36,034 nt of DNA from a virus (IMGVR_UViG_3300024520_000247:1-36034); one strand, 5' to 3'; shown: positions 23,018-30,600, numbered from the stretch's first letter. Program-made: numbers and translations. The notes: a model not told the origin generated them from the sequence alone.

Positions 23018-24283
23018 CTATACGACCTCGTCGTCTTGCTGTTGCTGCAATACCCGCCCGCGCGGATCTTCGAGACCGTCTGCCTGCCAATAGAGATAAT
23101 CGGTCTCTGCCTCGGTCTTGTGTCGCTGCGACTGCACAAGCCCGCTCTCCTGTTCGAGCGAGTTAAACGACACGAGCGGCGCCTCGTCGAGCATGTAACC
23201 GCGCGCCGCTGCGAGGTATTGCCAGGCCCGCGCTATGTTCGGCGCATAGGCGTCGACCTGTCGCGCTCGTATCCGGTTGTAAAAATAGCGCGTGCCGCTC
23301 TTGTCGTCTGTCGACAGACCGGCGGGCGCGTGCCCAAATAACAGCGTCATGGGCATTTCAGCGGCAGCGGCGACAGACTGCGCGAACCTGTCATACATCG
23401 CAGCGGCGCCACTAAGATCGACGGTCAACTGCGTGGCATCCTCGCCCTCGTCGAGCAAGATACCGTTGACCACTGATTTGCTCTGGTTGATCAGGTCGAG
23501 ACGTCGCAAGACAGTCGCGTCGCCATCCTGTTCGAGCAGTTCAAGCAAGCGCAGTTTTAGGACGAAGATCCGCAACTCGTGCATGGCCGTCTCGCTGCCT
23601 TGCTCGACGACGCCCATTGCGCGCACCGCTTCCCAGACTCGCTGCGTGCGCGGGTCGCCCCAGTAATCGACAGACGCAAGATCCTCGGCGGGCAACTCGA
23701 CGCCGCGAAAGGGCAACACGCGCGATTCATGCACCCGCTCGCGCGTCATAACCGCAGCATTTGCGAGACCGTAGCTTATAACCTCGTATTCCTCGACCTC
23801 GCCGAAACGATCCGCTGCGGGGTCGCTGTACCAACTAACGGGGCGCAGTTGCCAGCGATGCAACACGCGCGCCCAGAGCACACGCGAGATCCTGCGCACG
23901 TCGGTCGGCTCGCTCTGCGACTCGCTGCCGTCGAGCAACCCGAGCACGACTGCCGCGCCCCCGAACGCAGCCGACCACGCGTCGGCCTTGCGTAGCTTCT
24001 GGGTTAGTTCGAGCGACTGCCAGTCGCGCAAGATGCGCTCGTTTTGCGTGTCGTTGATCTCTGCCTCTGCGTCGACGGTCCAACCCTCGCGCGTTGCCTC
24101 TGCTGCGGGCAGGTCGCAGATCCGACCAACGTATTTGCTGCCGCGATACAGCGCGCGCAGCGTCATCGGATCGAGGGGTTGCACCCAGGCAGCGTGCGTG
24201 TGCGTCGCCTTGTCTCGGTCGGTGCCGAGCGCAGTCAAAACATTGATCAACCCGTCGACTCGTTGCGTTGCTTCCTCGCTCAT
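23018..24283 (-). CDS. Portal protein, DUF1073-like (421 aa)
   Basis: The sequence has the family features: DPMTLRALYRGSKYVGRICD (about residues 38-57), REGWTVD, a core with AWSAAFGGAAVVLGLLDGS (101-119), DLINQSKSVVNGI (about 259-271) and LFGHAPAGLSTDDKSGTRY (about 313-331), which is a hallmark of DUF1073/portal proteins. The portal forms the dodecameric DNA gate of the head. ATG 24283 has GGGG in the upstream region, and the gene starts 4 bp after the large terminase stop. It is followed by the Mu F-like gene, in standard order. Confidence 0.88.
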   Translation of the reverse strand: MSEEATQRVDGLINVLTALGTDRDKATHTHAAWVQPLDPMTLRALYRGSKYVGRICDLPAAEATREGWTVDAEAEINDTQNERILRDWQSLELTQKLRKADAWSAAFGGAAVVLGLLDGSESQSEPTDVRRISRVLWARVLHRWQLRPVSWYSDPAADRFGEVEEYEVISYGLANAAVMTRERVHESRVLPFRGVELPAEDLASVDYWGDPRTQRVWEAVRAMGVVEQGSETAMHELRIFVLKLRLLELLEQDGDATVLRRLDLINQSKSVVNGILLDEGEDATQLTVDLSGAAAMYDRFAQSVAAAAEMPMTLLFGHAPAGLSTDDKSGTRYFYNRIRARQVDAYAPNIARAWQYLAAARGYMLDEAPLVSFNSLEQESGLVQSQRHKTEAETDYLYWQADGLEDPRGRVLQQQQDDEVV

Positions 24284-24287
24284 TCTC

Positions 24288-25790
24288 TCACCCCATCAAG
24301 GTCTTGTAATAGCTTCGCCCGCCACGAGCAGAGCGCGCCCACCTTATCTGCACTTGCGTCATTGCGTCGACCTCGTCGTCGGGTGTGCCGTCGTCGGGGA
24401 AGTCGCCGCAACGTTCCACGAAACCGGGCACCCATGAATAGGTCTCGGGCGGGGGCAGGTACACGTCGCCCCGCTCGATCTCGCTCGCACAAGACACCGC
24501 GCGCGCATACTTCGAGCCTTTCGGGTTAATCGCAATCATGCCCGGGATCTGTGCCGCCAGGTCCGACAGGATCGCCGATCCGTTCGCCTTATCCTCGATC
24601 AACCAGCGGCGCACGGTCGGCCATTTTGTGCGCATCGAAAGGATTGCCCGCTTCGTTGCTAGATAGTCGAGGCGCGCGCGAGTCTGATCGAGCAGGTAAC
24701 GCCGACGACCCTTGCGCGCCCACACCTGCCCGACGACATAGGACGACGTTTGATGATCTTTGAACGCGAGATCCCAACTTGTGACAACCTCGTCCATGTC
24801 GTCGAGTTTCGGCAGCGCTTCGCGCCCCGCTTGCCTCGCACGGTCGGGGGTGTCCCAGTACTGCCACCAATCGCGCCGATACAACTTGCCCTCGACGCTG
24901 CGCGGGCGTTGCAACATCAAAGGCTCGGCGACGCTCGCGAGCATGCCGCGAAAGAGTTGCATTACCTGCGCCTCGTCGTACCTCTCAGGGATCGCGACCT
25001 CGCCGAGACCCCGCCCGAGCGAGTCGCGCTCGACGTCGACAGGTTCGAGCGTGATTGCGGGCACGCAGAACAGCGACCAAGCGTCGTTGTGCTCTTGCTG
25101 TATGCGCCCGATCAGGTCGTCGGAGTGCCAGCGGTGATGCATAACAAGCACCCAGGCACCGGGTTCGAGTCTCGACCACAACGTCGAGGTCAGAAACTCC
25201 CACCACTTGTCTCGGTATGATTTCGAGAGCGCCTCATTCAAGCCACGGTATGGATCATCAATGACGACACCGTGAAAGCCGTAAGACGCGAGCGGCCCGA
25301 GAAACCCGACCGAGCGCATGCCGCCACGCTCGCCAAACTCGACGTCGTCGTCGTCGTGCTCGTCGTCGTCGTAAACCTCGCGCCGCGTGCCGCGTGCCGT
25401 CTCGCTCTCGTGACACAATCGCCAGTCGTAAACGGCGGCATACTTAGGGTGCACGCATTGCCACGCGTCGGGGCATTGCTCGAAATGATCGCGCACATAC
25501 CCGCCCCAGCGCTGCGCGACCTCGCGAGAGTATGACACCCAGGCAACCCTATGGGTCGGATTGTTGTCGAGGTAGTGCGCAACCGCTGCCGCTGTTGTCG
25601 TGCTCTTAGTGTGTCGAGGCGGCATCGCAACAAGACCGCGCCCGTCTGCGACCATGACCTCGTCTTGCAGGTATCGAGCAAGGCGCACGCTCGCGTCGTA
25701 CCTGCGCCACCAACCGTTTGTGCAGTGGTGCCAATAGGTGTCGGGCGTTAGTCGCCACCACTCTTGCTCGGCTAGGGATTCAATCAACAT
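24288..25790 (-). CDS. terL: Large terminase subunit (500 aa)
   Basis: The ATPase domain has Walker A PPRHTKST (residues 57-64), a classical R-x-x-K-S/T variant, and Walker B VVIDDP (175-180). The nuclease domain has SWDLAFKD (Asp340), IEDKANGSAI (Glu399/Asp400) and DDEVDAMTQ (Asp475), the three acidic metal-ligand positions of the RNase H fold. A run of acidic residues (DDDEHDDDD, 141-149) sits between the two Walker motifs just before GGMRSVG and is unusual. The start ATG 25790 overlaps the previous stop as TGATG; the RBS is weak, so coupling is likely. Packaging mechanism (cos or headful) cannot be read off. Confidence 0.94.
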   Translation of the reverse strand: MLIESLAEQEWWRLTPDTYWHHCTNGWWRRYDASVRLARYLQDEVMVADGRGLVAMPPRHTKSTTTAAAVAHYLDNNPTHRVAWVSYSREVAQRWGGYVRDHFEQCPDAWQCVHPKYAAVYDWRLCHESETARGTRREVYDDDEHDDDDVEFGERGGMRSVGFLGPLASYGFHGVVIDDPYRGLNEALSKSYRDKWWEFLTSTLWSRLEPGAWVLVMHHRWHSDDLIGRIQQEHNDAWSLFCVPAITLEPVDVERDSLGRGLGEVAIPERYDEAQVMQLFRGMLASVAEPLMLQRPRSVEGKLYRRDWWQYWDTPDRARQAGREALPKLDDMDEVVTSWDLAFKDHQTSSYVVGQVWARKGRRRYLLDQTRARLDYLATKRAILSMRTKWPTVRRWLIEDKANGSAILSDLAAQIPGMIAINPKGSKYARAVSCASEIERGDVYLPPPETYSWVPGFVERCGDFPDDGTPDDEVDAMTQVQIRWARSARGGRSYYKTLMG

Positions 25791-26071
25791 CAGTTGAGCG
25801 TCCGATCCCAGCAGTCAGCTTCGAGCACGGCGCAACCTACCGCACGAGCGTCGAGCAGCAACTCGACAACGAGCGTCGTGCCGTCGCATTGCGCGGCAAT
25901 GTGTGCGCTCGACGAGCGCGCATACTGCGGCAGACAATCGGCGAGCAGAGCGCGCACAAGGTGCCAGCCTTTCGCTCTGATCGTGATCGCTTCGAGGCAG
26001 AGAAGGTCGATCAACTCTCGGCGCACCTGTCGAGCTAGTGTTTCCTCAAGTGCGCAGCGCCAACCGTTCAC
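25790..26071 (-). CDS. Small protein between the terminase genes (93 aa)
   Basis: GTG 26071 overlaps the previous stop as GTGA, and the stop overlaps the terL start as TGATG; these junctions make it very likely a real gene. The sequence has helical segments with Leu/Arg (ETLARQVRRELIDLLCLEA, residues 9-27) and a C-terminal beta-rich half with cysteines (AVGCAVLEADCWDRTLN). I do not recognise the family. Its position between two terminase subunits could mean an accessory of packaging, or merely a small gene in the operon. The open frame running far upstream from here is a shadow of the small terminase gene. Confidence 0.68.
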   Translation of the reverse strand: MNGWRCALEETLARQVRRELIDLLCLEAITIRAKGWHLVRALLADCLPQYARSSSAHIAAQCDGTTLVVELLLDARAVGCAVLEADCWDRTLN

Positions 26072-26736
26072 GAGTCGCGCTCGACGGCAAGGTCGGCGAG
26101 TTTGCGCGCAAGCTCGCGAGCCTCTGGGTTGCTCATGAGCGAGCGCATTGCGCGGCGCGATCTGCGTGCGTCGCTGCGCTCTTGCTGCTCTGCGTTCGTC
26201 GCGTCGATCCGCTCGGTTGCCTCGCCGCGCGCAAGCATTTCGGTGCGCACCGCTTGCCCGATTGCGGTTGCGCTGCTCTGTACTAGCTTGATCAAATCCT
26301 GCGGCGGCATTGTCGCGAGTTGCGCAAGGATCGCGTTGCGGTCGTGCTGCACGAGTTGCGCTGCGGCTTGCGTCGGCAGCATCAACACCGCTTGCAGGGC
26401 AACGGCAGAGTTTGCAGCGCGTCGGCCCATGTCGAGCACGGCGCGCTCGTGCTCTTGCACAAGCAGCTTTCGACAGTGCCGATCCCAGGCTCGCGCTCGG
26501 TCCTTCCATCGCCAGGAATAGTACGCGTCGAGCCAACTGCCCGGTGCCTGCGTCGTTTTGCCGCTTGTGCGCCGCCAGATTGCTTGCATGCTTCGCGCGC
26601 TGCCTGCGTCTCGATACAGGGCGAAGCGATCGTGCCAGCGTCCTGATTCGTCGGGTTGTTGTTCCCACGGTTGTCGGTCGTCGGCAAGCGCTCTCGGTCG
26701 TCGTGCGTCTGCGTATTTGCTGCGTTTTTTGCTCAT
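26068..26736 (-). CDS. Small terminase subunit-like protein (222 aa)
   Basis: The N-terminal half has a pattern seen in many phage small terminases: ESGRWHDRFALYRDAG (residues 30-45), then WLDAYYSWRWKDRARAWDRH (68-87), the W-x(2)-R-A-x-A-W helix region, followed by long helices. The C-terminal third is rich in Arg/Glu with ARELARKLADLAVERDS. It lies two genes upstream of terL. Start ATG 26736 (MSKKRSKYADARRPR) has only a weak upstream purine stretch. It should bind the packaging site and start cutting. Recognition by pattern; the direct neighbourhood of terL supports it. Confidence 0.78.
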   Translation of the reverse strand: MSKKRSKYADARRPRALADDRQPWEQQPDESGRWHDRFALYRDAGSARSMQAIWRRTSGKTTQAPGSWLDAYYSWRWKDRARAWDRHCRKLLVQEHERAVLDMGRRAANSAVALQAVLMLPTQAAAQLVQHDRNAILAQLATMPPQDLIKLVQSSATAIGQAVRTEMLARGEATERIDATNAEQQERSDARRSRRAMRSLMSNPEARELARKLADLAVERDS

Positions 26737-26806
26737 GCTTTGCCGTCTGCCTGTCGTCAAGCGTGCCGATCTGCGTTTGCGTTGTCGAGCGCAAATCGTT
26801 CGTTGG

Positions 26807-27049
26807 TCAGACGATAGCGCGCGAAACGATAGCGCGCGCGACCCCCGAGTCTGCGCAGACAATGTCGGCAGCGGCGAGAGGCTTGTCGACGAGTCGCACG
26901 GTTACGTCGAGAAACACGGCAGAACAGTCGGCGATCTCTGCTCGTCTTGACGCGCTGCGGGCTAGTTCGTCGATCCTGCTGTTTACCGTCGCCATACAGT
27001 GCCGCACCGCTGCGTTGATTGCGGCTTGTGTCGGTTGTTTGTCGTTCAT
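26807..27049 (-). CDS. Small unrecognised protein upstream of the terminase (80 aa)
   Basis: ATG 27049 follows motif copy 4 by 6 bp and has ACGGGGCAAA in front. The protein begins MNDKQPTQAAINAAVRHCMA, is largely alpha-helical at first, then beta-rich (SAVFLDVTVRLVDKPLAAAD, about residues 43-62), and ends with a duplicated RAIV motif caused by a direct repeat of gatagcgcgcg at 26817-26840. No family is recognised. The motif copy just upstream and the packaging genes downstream suggest it opens the late operon. Confidence 0.58.
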   Translation of the reverse strand: MNDKQPTQAAINAAVRHCMATVNSRIDELARSASRRAEIADCSAVFLDVTVRLVDKPLAAADIVCADSGVARAIVSRAIV

Positions 27050-27055
27050 TTTGCC

Positions 27056-27082
27056 CCGTAAGTATGCGCGAAAACTAAGAAA
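27056..27082 (-). promoter_or_regulatory. Copy 4 of the four-copy 27-bp motif, upstream of the packaging genes
   Basis: On the minus strand it begins TTTCTTAGTTTTCGCG and ends CATACTTACGG. It matches the other copies in the TTAGTTTT core, CGCG and second half-site, with more changes. The 73-bp gap (27050-27122) between the methyltransferase gene and the packaging genes contains it, together with a GCGC/GCGC hairpin just before the T-run. It could be the border between early and late transcription on the leftward strand. Confidence 0.6.
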
Positions 27083-27122
27083 GCGCACAAACGCCCGCGC
27101 TCGTGTGTGCTCATGTCTGCGC

Positions 27123-27629
27123 CTATTCGGTGCCGACTTCGTTGCCCCACACGTCCCAGCGTTCGCGCTTTGCTCGTGCGAACATTTCGAGGCGCGGGCC
27201 TGGCGAGACTTGCTCCATTTTGCGGTATGCCTCGCAAGGCTTGACGCTATGCGCGCCCCGCTTTGCCTCGATCAACGTCGACTCGTTGCGCACGAGCGGG
27301 GGCAGCGTGCCGCGCACACCGAACAAAAGTTGCTCGGTCTGCCCCCTGTAATAGTAGCCGAGACCGAAGCGATCCTTTGCCCACGTCAACGTTGTGACAT
27401 AGCGAAAGCCGATCGCGCGCATTACGTCGAGCGCGTCGGGTAGCTTGTTGTTTGTTGTCCACAGGTACAAGTGGCAATCCCGATCCGGTTGCCAGCAACT
27501 CGCCCCGAGAATAACGTCGACGATCTGCGGCGTTTTCAAGAGAGCATAATGCCGATCCGCGCCGCGTTTAACTCTGCCCCCGCCTGTCTCGTTCCAGGGT
27601 GGATCAATCGCGATCGTGCGGTAATACAT
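27123..27629 (-). CDS. MT-A70 family adenine methyltransferase (168 aa)
   Basis: The catalytic motif DPPW is at residues 9-12 (TIAIDPPWNETGGG), with an N-terminal location as in short phage MT-A70 enzymes. Further conserved parts are HLYLWTTNNKLPDALDVM (residues 53-70), FRYVTTLTWAKDRFGLG (75-91), HSVKP (127-131, SAM-binding side), and LEMFARAKRERWDVWGNE (147-164). The enzyme transfers methyl from SAM to adenine N6, in phages most often in DNA. ATG 27629 overlaps the previous stop as GTGATG; GTG 27632 is equally placed. No restriction partner is nearby, so self-protection or regulation of the phage DNA is most likely. Confidence 0.9.
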   Translation of the reverse strand: MYYRTIAIDPPWNETGGGRVKRGADRHYALLKTPQIVDVILGASCWQPDRDCHLYLWTTNNKLPDALDVMRAIGFRYVTTLTWAKDRFGLGYYYRGQTEQLLFGVRGTLPPLVRNESTLIEAKRGAHSVKPCEAYRKMEQVSPGPRLEMFARAKRERWDVWGNEVGTE

Positions 27630-27979
27630 CACGCCCGTTTGCCGTGCCTGTACGGTCGCGCCTCGTTGTGTATCAGCTTGTTTGCGATTGCGGCTTGCAG
27701 GTTAATGTCGAGCGCGCCCGCTAGATCGGCGACGCGGATCACAATGTCGGCAAGTTCGCTCGGCAACCCCTCGGGCTTGCCGTTGTCATCATACAGGGTT
27801 TCGGTCGGCGCGATGTTGATCGAGCGCACGACCTCGGCTGCCTCTGCGGCCTCGCTGCAGATCAACATTAGTTTCGCGAGGATCACGGTTGGGTCGTGCG
27901 GGTCTTGCCCGTCCCAAAACCCGTTCGCGCTCGCCCCAAGGTGTGCGCGTCGTGTCAATTCGTTGATCGTTGCTGTCAT
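27629..27979 (-). CDS. MazG-like nucleotide pyrophosphohydrolase (116 aa)
   Basis: The all-helical MazG signature is present: E-x2-E-x2-E (SEAAEAAEVVR, residues 42-52; Glu43, 46 and 49) and E-x2-D (SELADIVIRVADLA, 74-87; Glu75, Asp78), which bind Mg. The C-terminus has NKLIHNEARPYRHGKR, typical of phage MazG-like proteins. Such enzymes hydrolyse NTP/dNTP to NMP and pyrophosphate; some phage forms lower alarmone or act on modified dNTPs. ATG 27979 has AGGG at a suitable distance. It lies between glycosyltransferase and MT-A70 genes, which could connect it to nucleotide or DNA modification. Confidence 0.82.
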   Translation of the reverse strand: MTATINELTRRAHLGASANGFWDGQDPHDPTVILAKLMLICSEAAEAAEVVRSINIAPTETLYDDNGKPEGLPSELADIVIRVADLAGALDINLQAAIANKLIHNEARPYRHGKRA

Positions 27980-27991
27980 CTTGTCACCCTA

Positions 27992-29281
27992 TCAAAGCAC
28001 GCTGATCCGCTGTTCGCCTGCCCTCATGCACACCTTGCCCCCAGCGAGTCGGGCCAGGCGAATCACCTTTGCGAGCGGGAACGATTGATCCCCAACCGGC
28101 CCTTTGCCGTTAATGCGCACCCGCTGGAGCTTGTTGTAAAACTCCCGAACGGTTGCGCCTTTTGCGCCTTGCTTGCGTAGTATTGCGCCCGCTTCGGCGA
28201 CGAGTCGTTCGTCGACGTTGATCGCGTGTGCCTCGACGAGTTGCCCGAACAGGTCGCAATACCTCTCGACCCACAGTCGTTGCGTGTAGCTTGCAAGCGT
28301 GTGTTTGCGCACGAGCGCACCTGCGCGGGCGCGCTCTGTCGGGTCGGTTATCAGTCGGCGCAAGTGCGCCTTTTGCTCGTCTCGGCTTGCGAACAAATAA
28401 GGGTATCCGTTGCCGCTCGCCGCGCCCGTGATCTGCGGGAACGTTACCGAATCGGGAGCGACTAGCGGTTGCCCCTGCGCCATCGACTCGACTGCCGATA
28501 TGCAGAACGTCTCGTGTACGCTGTTCGTCACGTTAAGATGACACCCAGACAGCGCGTCGAGATACTCTGCCCGAGTTGCGCACAAGCGCACCTCGACAAA
28601 CGGCAACGAGCGAATTGCGCCAACGTTGTCAATCGTGCTGCTCGTGTAGCGCACGCGAAACCGCAACCCCTCTTGCCATAGGTCGTTGAGCACGTCGAAG
28701 GTTACCCGCCAGCGCTTGTACCCTTGCAAGCGGTGATTGTAGGCAATCACAGGCAGATCGGTTTGGTGATCGACCTCTTTCCATTCGTTCTCGATCGTGC
28801 CGAGATCGATCCGGTGTGCGGTTGATTCGATCCGCGCGAGCATTGCCGGGGATAGTCTGTCTCTCGCTTCCTCGATCAGCATGTCGCGCATATGATCCGA
28901 GTTGAACACGTTTGCGTCGGCGCAGATCGAGCCCATGAGTTGCAACCACAAAACGTGCTCGTATGTAAGCTCGCCCCCGATTTCCCAGTTGGGCAAACTG
29001 CGGTGCATTGTGTAATTGTGCGCCGCAACGATTGCCGCCCGTTGCGCGGGGTAGAAATGCAGCGAGCCCGCCATTTTGATCTGGGCAGCGATCTCGACGA
29101 GGTTGCACCAGACAACGTCGAACCCTATGCGCTTGAACAGTCGATCGTACCAGGCACCGTCAAACGTGCACGCGTTCGCAAACTTGCGCGTTGATATACG
29201 CTGCGGCACTCGGGTCACATTAGGCAACCGAAACAACCCGTCGTCGTCGTATGCGTAACCGCTGCCCGCGTCGGGAAACAC
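27992..29281 (-). CDS. GT-B (GT4-like) glycosyltransferase, possibly the 3' part of a ParB fusion (429 aa)
   Basis: The N-terminal half contains a phosphate-binding-like strand (VVWCNLVEIAAQ) and NYTMHRSLP; the C-terminal half has QGYKRWRVTFDVL and the E-rich donor motif HETFCISAVESMAQGQPLVA (residues 259-278), typical of GT4/DUF3524-like glycosyltransferases. A further 50-residue tail (TVREFYNKLQRVR...) could bind DNA or another partner. The only in-frame start is a GTG at 29281 without RBS, inside the natural-looking sequence QFVVVFPDAGSGYAYDDDG that begins before it. In-frame stop TAA at 29318-29320. The upstream ParB frame overlaps it by 62 bp; a +1 shift would join them (see findings). 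Acceptor and sugar are unknown. Confidence 0.8.
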   Translation of the reverse strand: MFPDAGSGYAYDDDGLFRLPNVTRVPQRISTRKFANACTFDGAWYDRLFKRIGFDVVWCNLVEIAAQIKMAGSLHFYPAQRAAIVAAHNYTMHRSLPNWEIGGELTYEHVLWLQLMGSICADANVFNSDHMRDMLIEEARDRLSPAMLARIESTAHRIDLGTIENEWKEVDHQTDLPVIAYNHRLQGYKRWRVTFDVLNDLWQEGLRFRVRYTSSTIDNVGAIRSLPFVEVRLCATRAEYLDALSGCHLNVTNSVHETFCISAVESMAQGQPLVAPDSVTFPQITGAASGNGYPYLFASRDEQKAHLRRLITDPTERARAGALVRKHTLASYTQRLWVERYCDLFGQLVEAHAINVDERLVAEAGAILRKQGAKGATVREFYNKLQRVRINGKGPVGDQSFPLAKVIRLARLAGGKVCMRAGEQRISVL

Positions 29282-29498
29282 GACAACGAATTGGTGCGGT
29301 CGCCCCTGCGCGCTTGTTTACAACGACCGGCTTGCGCTGCCCGTACCGTCGCAAACTCGCCTTGATTGCGTCGAGGTTGCGCTCGTCGTGCAAGCGGGCG
29401 TTTGCGGGATCTCGGCGCAGGTCGTCGACCCTTACGGCAAGCGGGCGCAACCCCTCGACGATATGAGCGAGATCGATCTCGGGTGTGTGCGTGATCAC
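29220..29498 (-). CDS. Truncated ParB-like domain, out of frame with the glycosyltransferase (92 aa)
   Basis: GTG 29498 overlaps the previous stop as TAGTG. The first 62 residues match the N-terminal half of phage ParB/Srx domains: VDDLRRDPANARLHDERNLD (residues 24-43), AIKASLRRYGQRKPVVVNK (44-62). The expected continuation with the G-H/N-G-x-R/E motif is absent; instead the frame runs into Arg-rich nonsense (CRVSRRGQRLRIRRRR) to stop 29220. From Gly65 the glycosyltransferase frame continues naturally in +1. It is either a broken gene, a recombination junction, or a fusion by frameshift. On its own the ParB fragment should not be functional. Confidence 0.7.
   Translation of the reverse strand: MITHTPEIDLAHIVEGLRPLAVRVDDLRRDPANARLHDERNLDAIKASLRRYGQRKPVVVNKRAGATAPIRCRVSRRGQRLRIRRRRVVSVA
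29302..29306 (-). other. Possible +1 shift site at a run of four G (ParB to glycosyltransferase)
   Basis: Minus strand GCA GGG GCG A: after codon GGG (29306-29304) a one-base forward shift onto the fourth G gives CGA CCG CAC CAA and then the glycosyltransferase frame. A single extra G in the assembly would look the same. Confidence 0.5.
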
Positions 29499-29977
29499 TA
29501 GCCCCCCAAAAGGTCGAGTTGCAGATCGTGCGTAGTCAACGCAACCTCGGCAGCGACAAGGCGCAACAGATCTGCGCACTCCTCGACGGTCTGCACGACC
29601 TCGACGACGAACGCAAATCCCGCGACCCCTTGCGCATCCTGCAAGATCGGGGTTCCGACGACCGCTGCGTCGTGCAGGTCAACCCCTGAGAAATCGGGGT
29701 GCGCAAGCTCGATCCCCAGGCAGACATAATCGCGCCGGATCGCCAGCTTGTTGACATGTCGATCGGTCTCGGGCGCGAGTGCGCCCAGCATAGCGTGCCC
29801 GAGTTGCGGCGCCGCTGTTGTCTCGACTTGCTCGGCCGTTAGGTCGTCGACGCGCAGAGACACGCGCACCCGCAAGAGCGCATTGCCGTCGCTGTCGTTG
29901 TGCGCTGCTCTGTCGACAATCTGCACTTTGCCGACTGTCGCGGGGTGCGCGTCGAGCTTGATCAGGGTTGCTCTCAT
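29498..29977 (-). CDS. Unrecognised protein in the replication region (159 aa)
   Basis: ATG 29977 overlaps the previous stop (ATGA). The sequence is beta-rich with repeated strands (ALLRVRVSLRVDDL, residues 36-49; LAIRRDYVCLGIELAHPDF, 81-99; AGFAFVVEVVQTVEECADLL, 121-140) and an acidic, Leu-rich end (LTTHDLQLDLLGG). No family is recognised. The fold suggested (alternating strands with a final helix) could be an OB-type or a chaperone-like protein; this is only a guess. Located between the resolvase and the ParB/glycosyltransferase genes. Confidence 0.65.
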   Translation of the reverse strand: MRATLIKLDAHPATVGKVQIVDRAAHNDSDGNALLRVRVSLRVDDLTAEQVETTAAPQLGHAMLGALAPETDRHVNKLAIRRDYVCLGIELAHPDFSGVDLHDAAVVGTPILQDAQGVAGFAFVVEVVQTVEECADLLRLVAAEVALTTHDLQLDLLGG

Positions 29978-30600
29978 TTTTTCGCCTTTTGTGATTTTCG
30001 TCTTTTGTACGCGTCGCGATCCTTTGCATGATTCGAGCGCTCTGCGCGTACCCACTCCCAATCTAACGCCGCAACGTCATGCTTGCCCGCCCAACCCCCC
30101 AAGCGCATCGAAGCAACTGCGCCAATGAACGTCGCGCACTGGACGTCGATTTGACCCGCGAGCGGCCCCAACGCGGCACCATAGCGATCCTCGGCGACTC
30201 GGCACATTTGCCGCTTGCGCCATGCGGTCGACTTGCCCTTGCCGTGCCAGCCAAACGCGGCTTGCCAACTTGCGGGGTGTTCCTGCGGCAGCAACTCGCA
30301 CCCGAGCAGTTGCGCGCACACCTCCCAGCAAGCGGCATTGCGTGCAATGTCGAGCAGCGCGCGCACGTCGCGCCCGAGGAATTGCGCCTCTGTAACAAAA
30401 TGCACTCGCATGCCGCGAACCTTGCCGCCTCGTGTCGTCGGTACGTCGAGCGAGCGCAGCGCAGAGCGTAGCGCGTCGAGCTTGCGCCAGGGGTCGATCG
30501 CGTCGGTCTTGACGTGTGCAACAGAGCGCAACGAAACCCCCGAAAACGCAGCAACACCGCTCGATCTGCCCGGGTCAACAGCAATCACGCGGCGCAACAT
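29974..30600 (-). CDS. RuvC-like Holliday junction resolvase (208 aa)
   Basis: The RNase H fold pattern is VIAVDPGRSSGVAAF (residues 5-19, catalytic Asp9), HFVTEAQFLGRD (67-78, Glu71), and GQIDVQCATFIG (149-160, Asp152). The basic C-terminus (KDRDAYKRRKSQKAKK) may bind DNA. ATG 30600 overlaps the previous stop (TAATG). Such enzymes resolve branched DNA before packaging or during recombination. It could also be a more general RNase H-fold nuclease. Its place among helicase-loader and recombination genes agrees. Confidence 0.82.
   Translation of the reverse strand: MLRRVIAVDPGRSSGVAAFSGVSLRSVAHVKTDAIDPWRKLDALRSALRSLDVPTTRGGKVRGMRVHFVTEAQFLGRDVRALLDIARNAACWEVCAQLLGCELLPQEHPASWQAAFGWHGKGKSTAWRKRQMCRVAEDRYGAALGPLAGQIDVQCATFIGAVASMRLGGWAGKHDVAALDWEWVRAERSNHAKDRDAYKRRKSQKAKK

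Noticed and set aside
25790-26794. 334-codon minus frame covering the small terminase gene
   Set aside because: Only its last 93 codons (from GTG 26071) look like protein; the rest is an Arg/Ala/Cys-rich shadow of the small terminase frame.
26310-27443. 377-codon plus-strand frame
   Set aside because: Opposes the small terminase and MT-A70 genes, Arg/Cys/Ser-rich without motifs; shadow frame.
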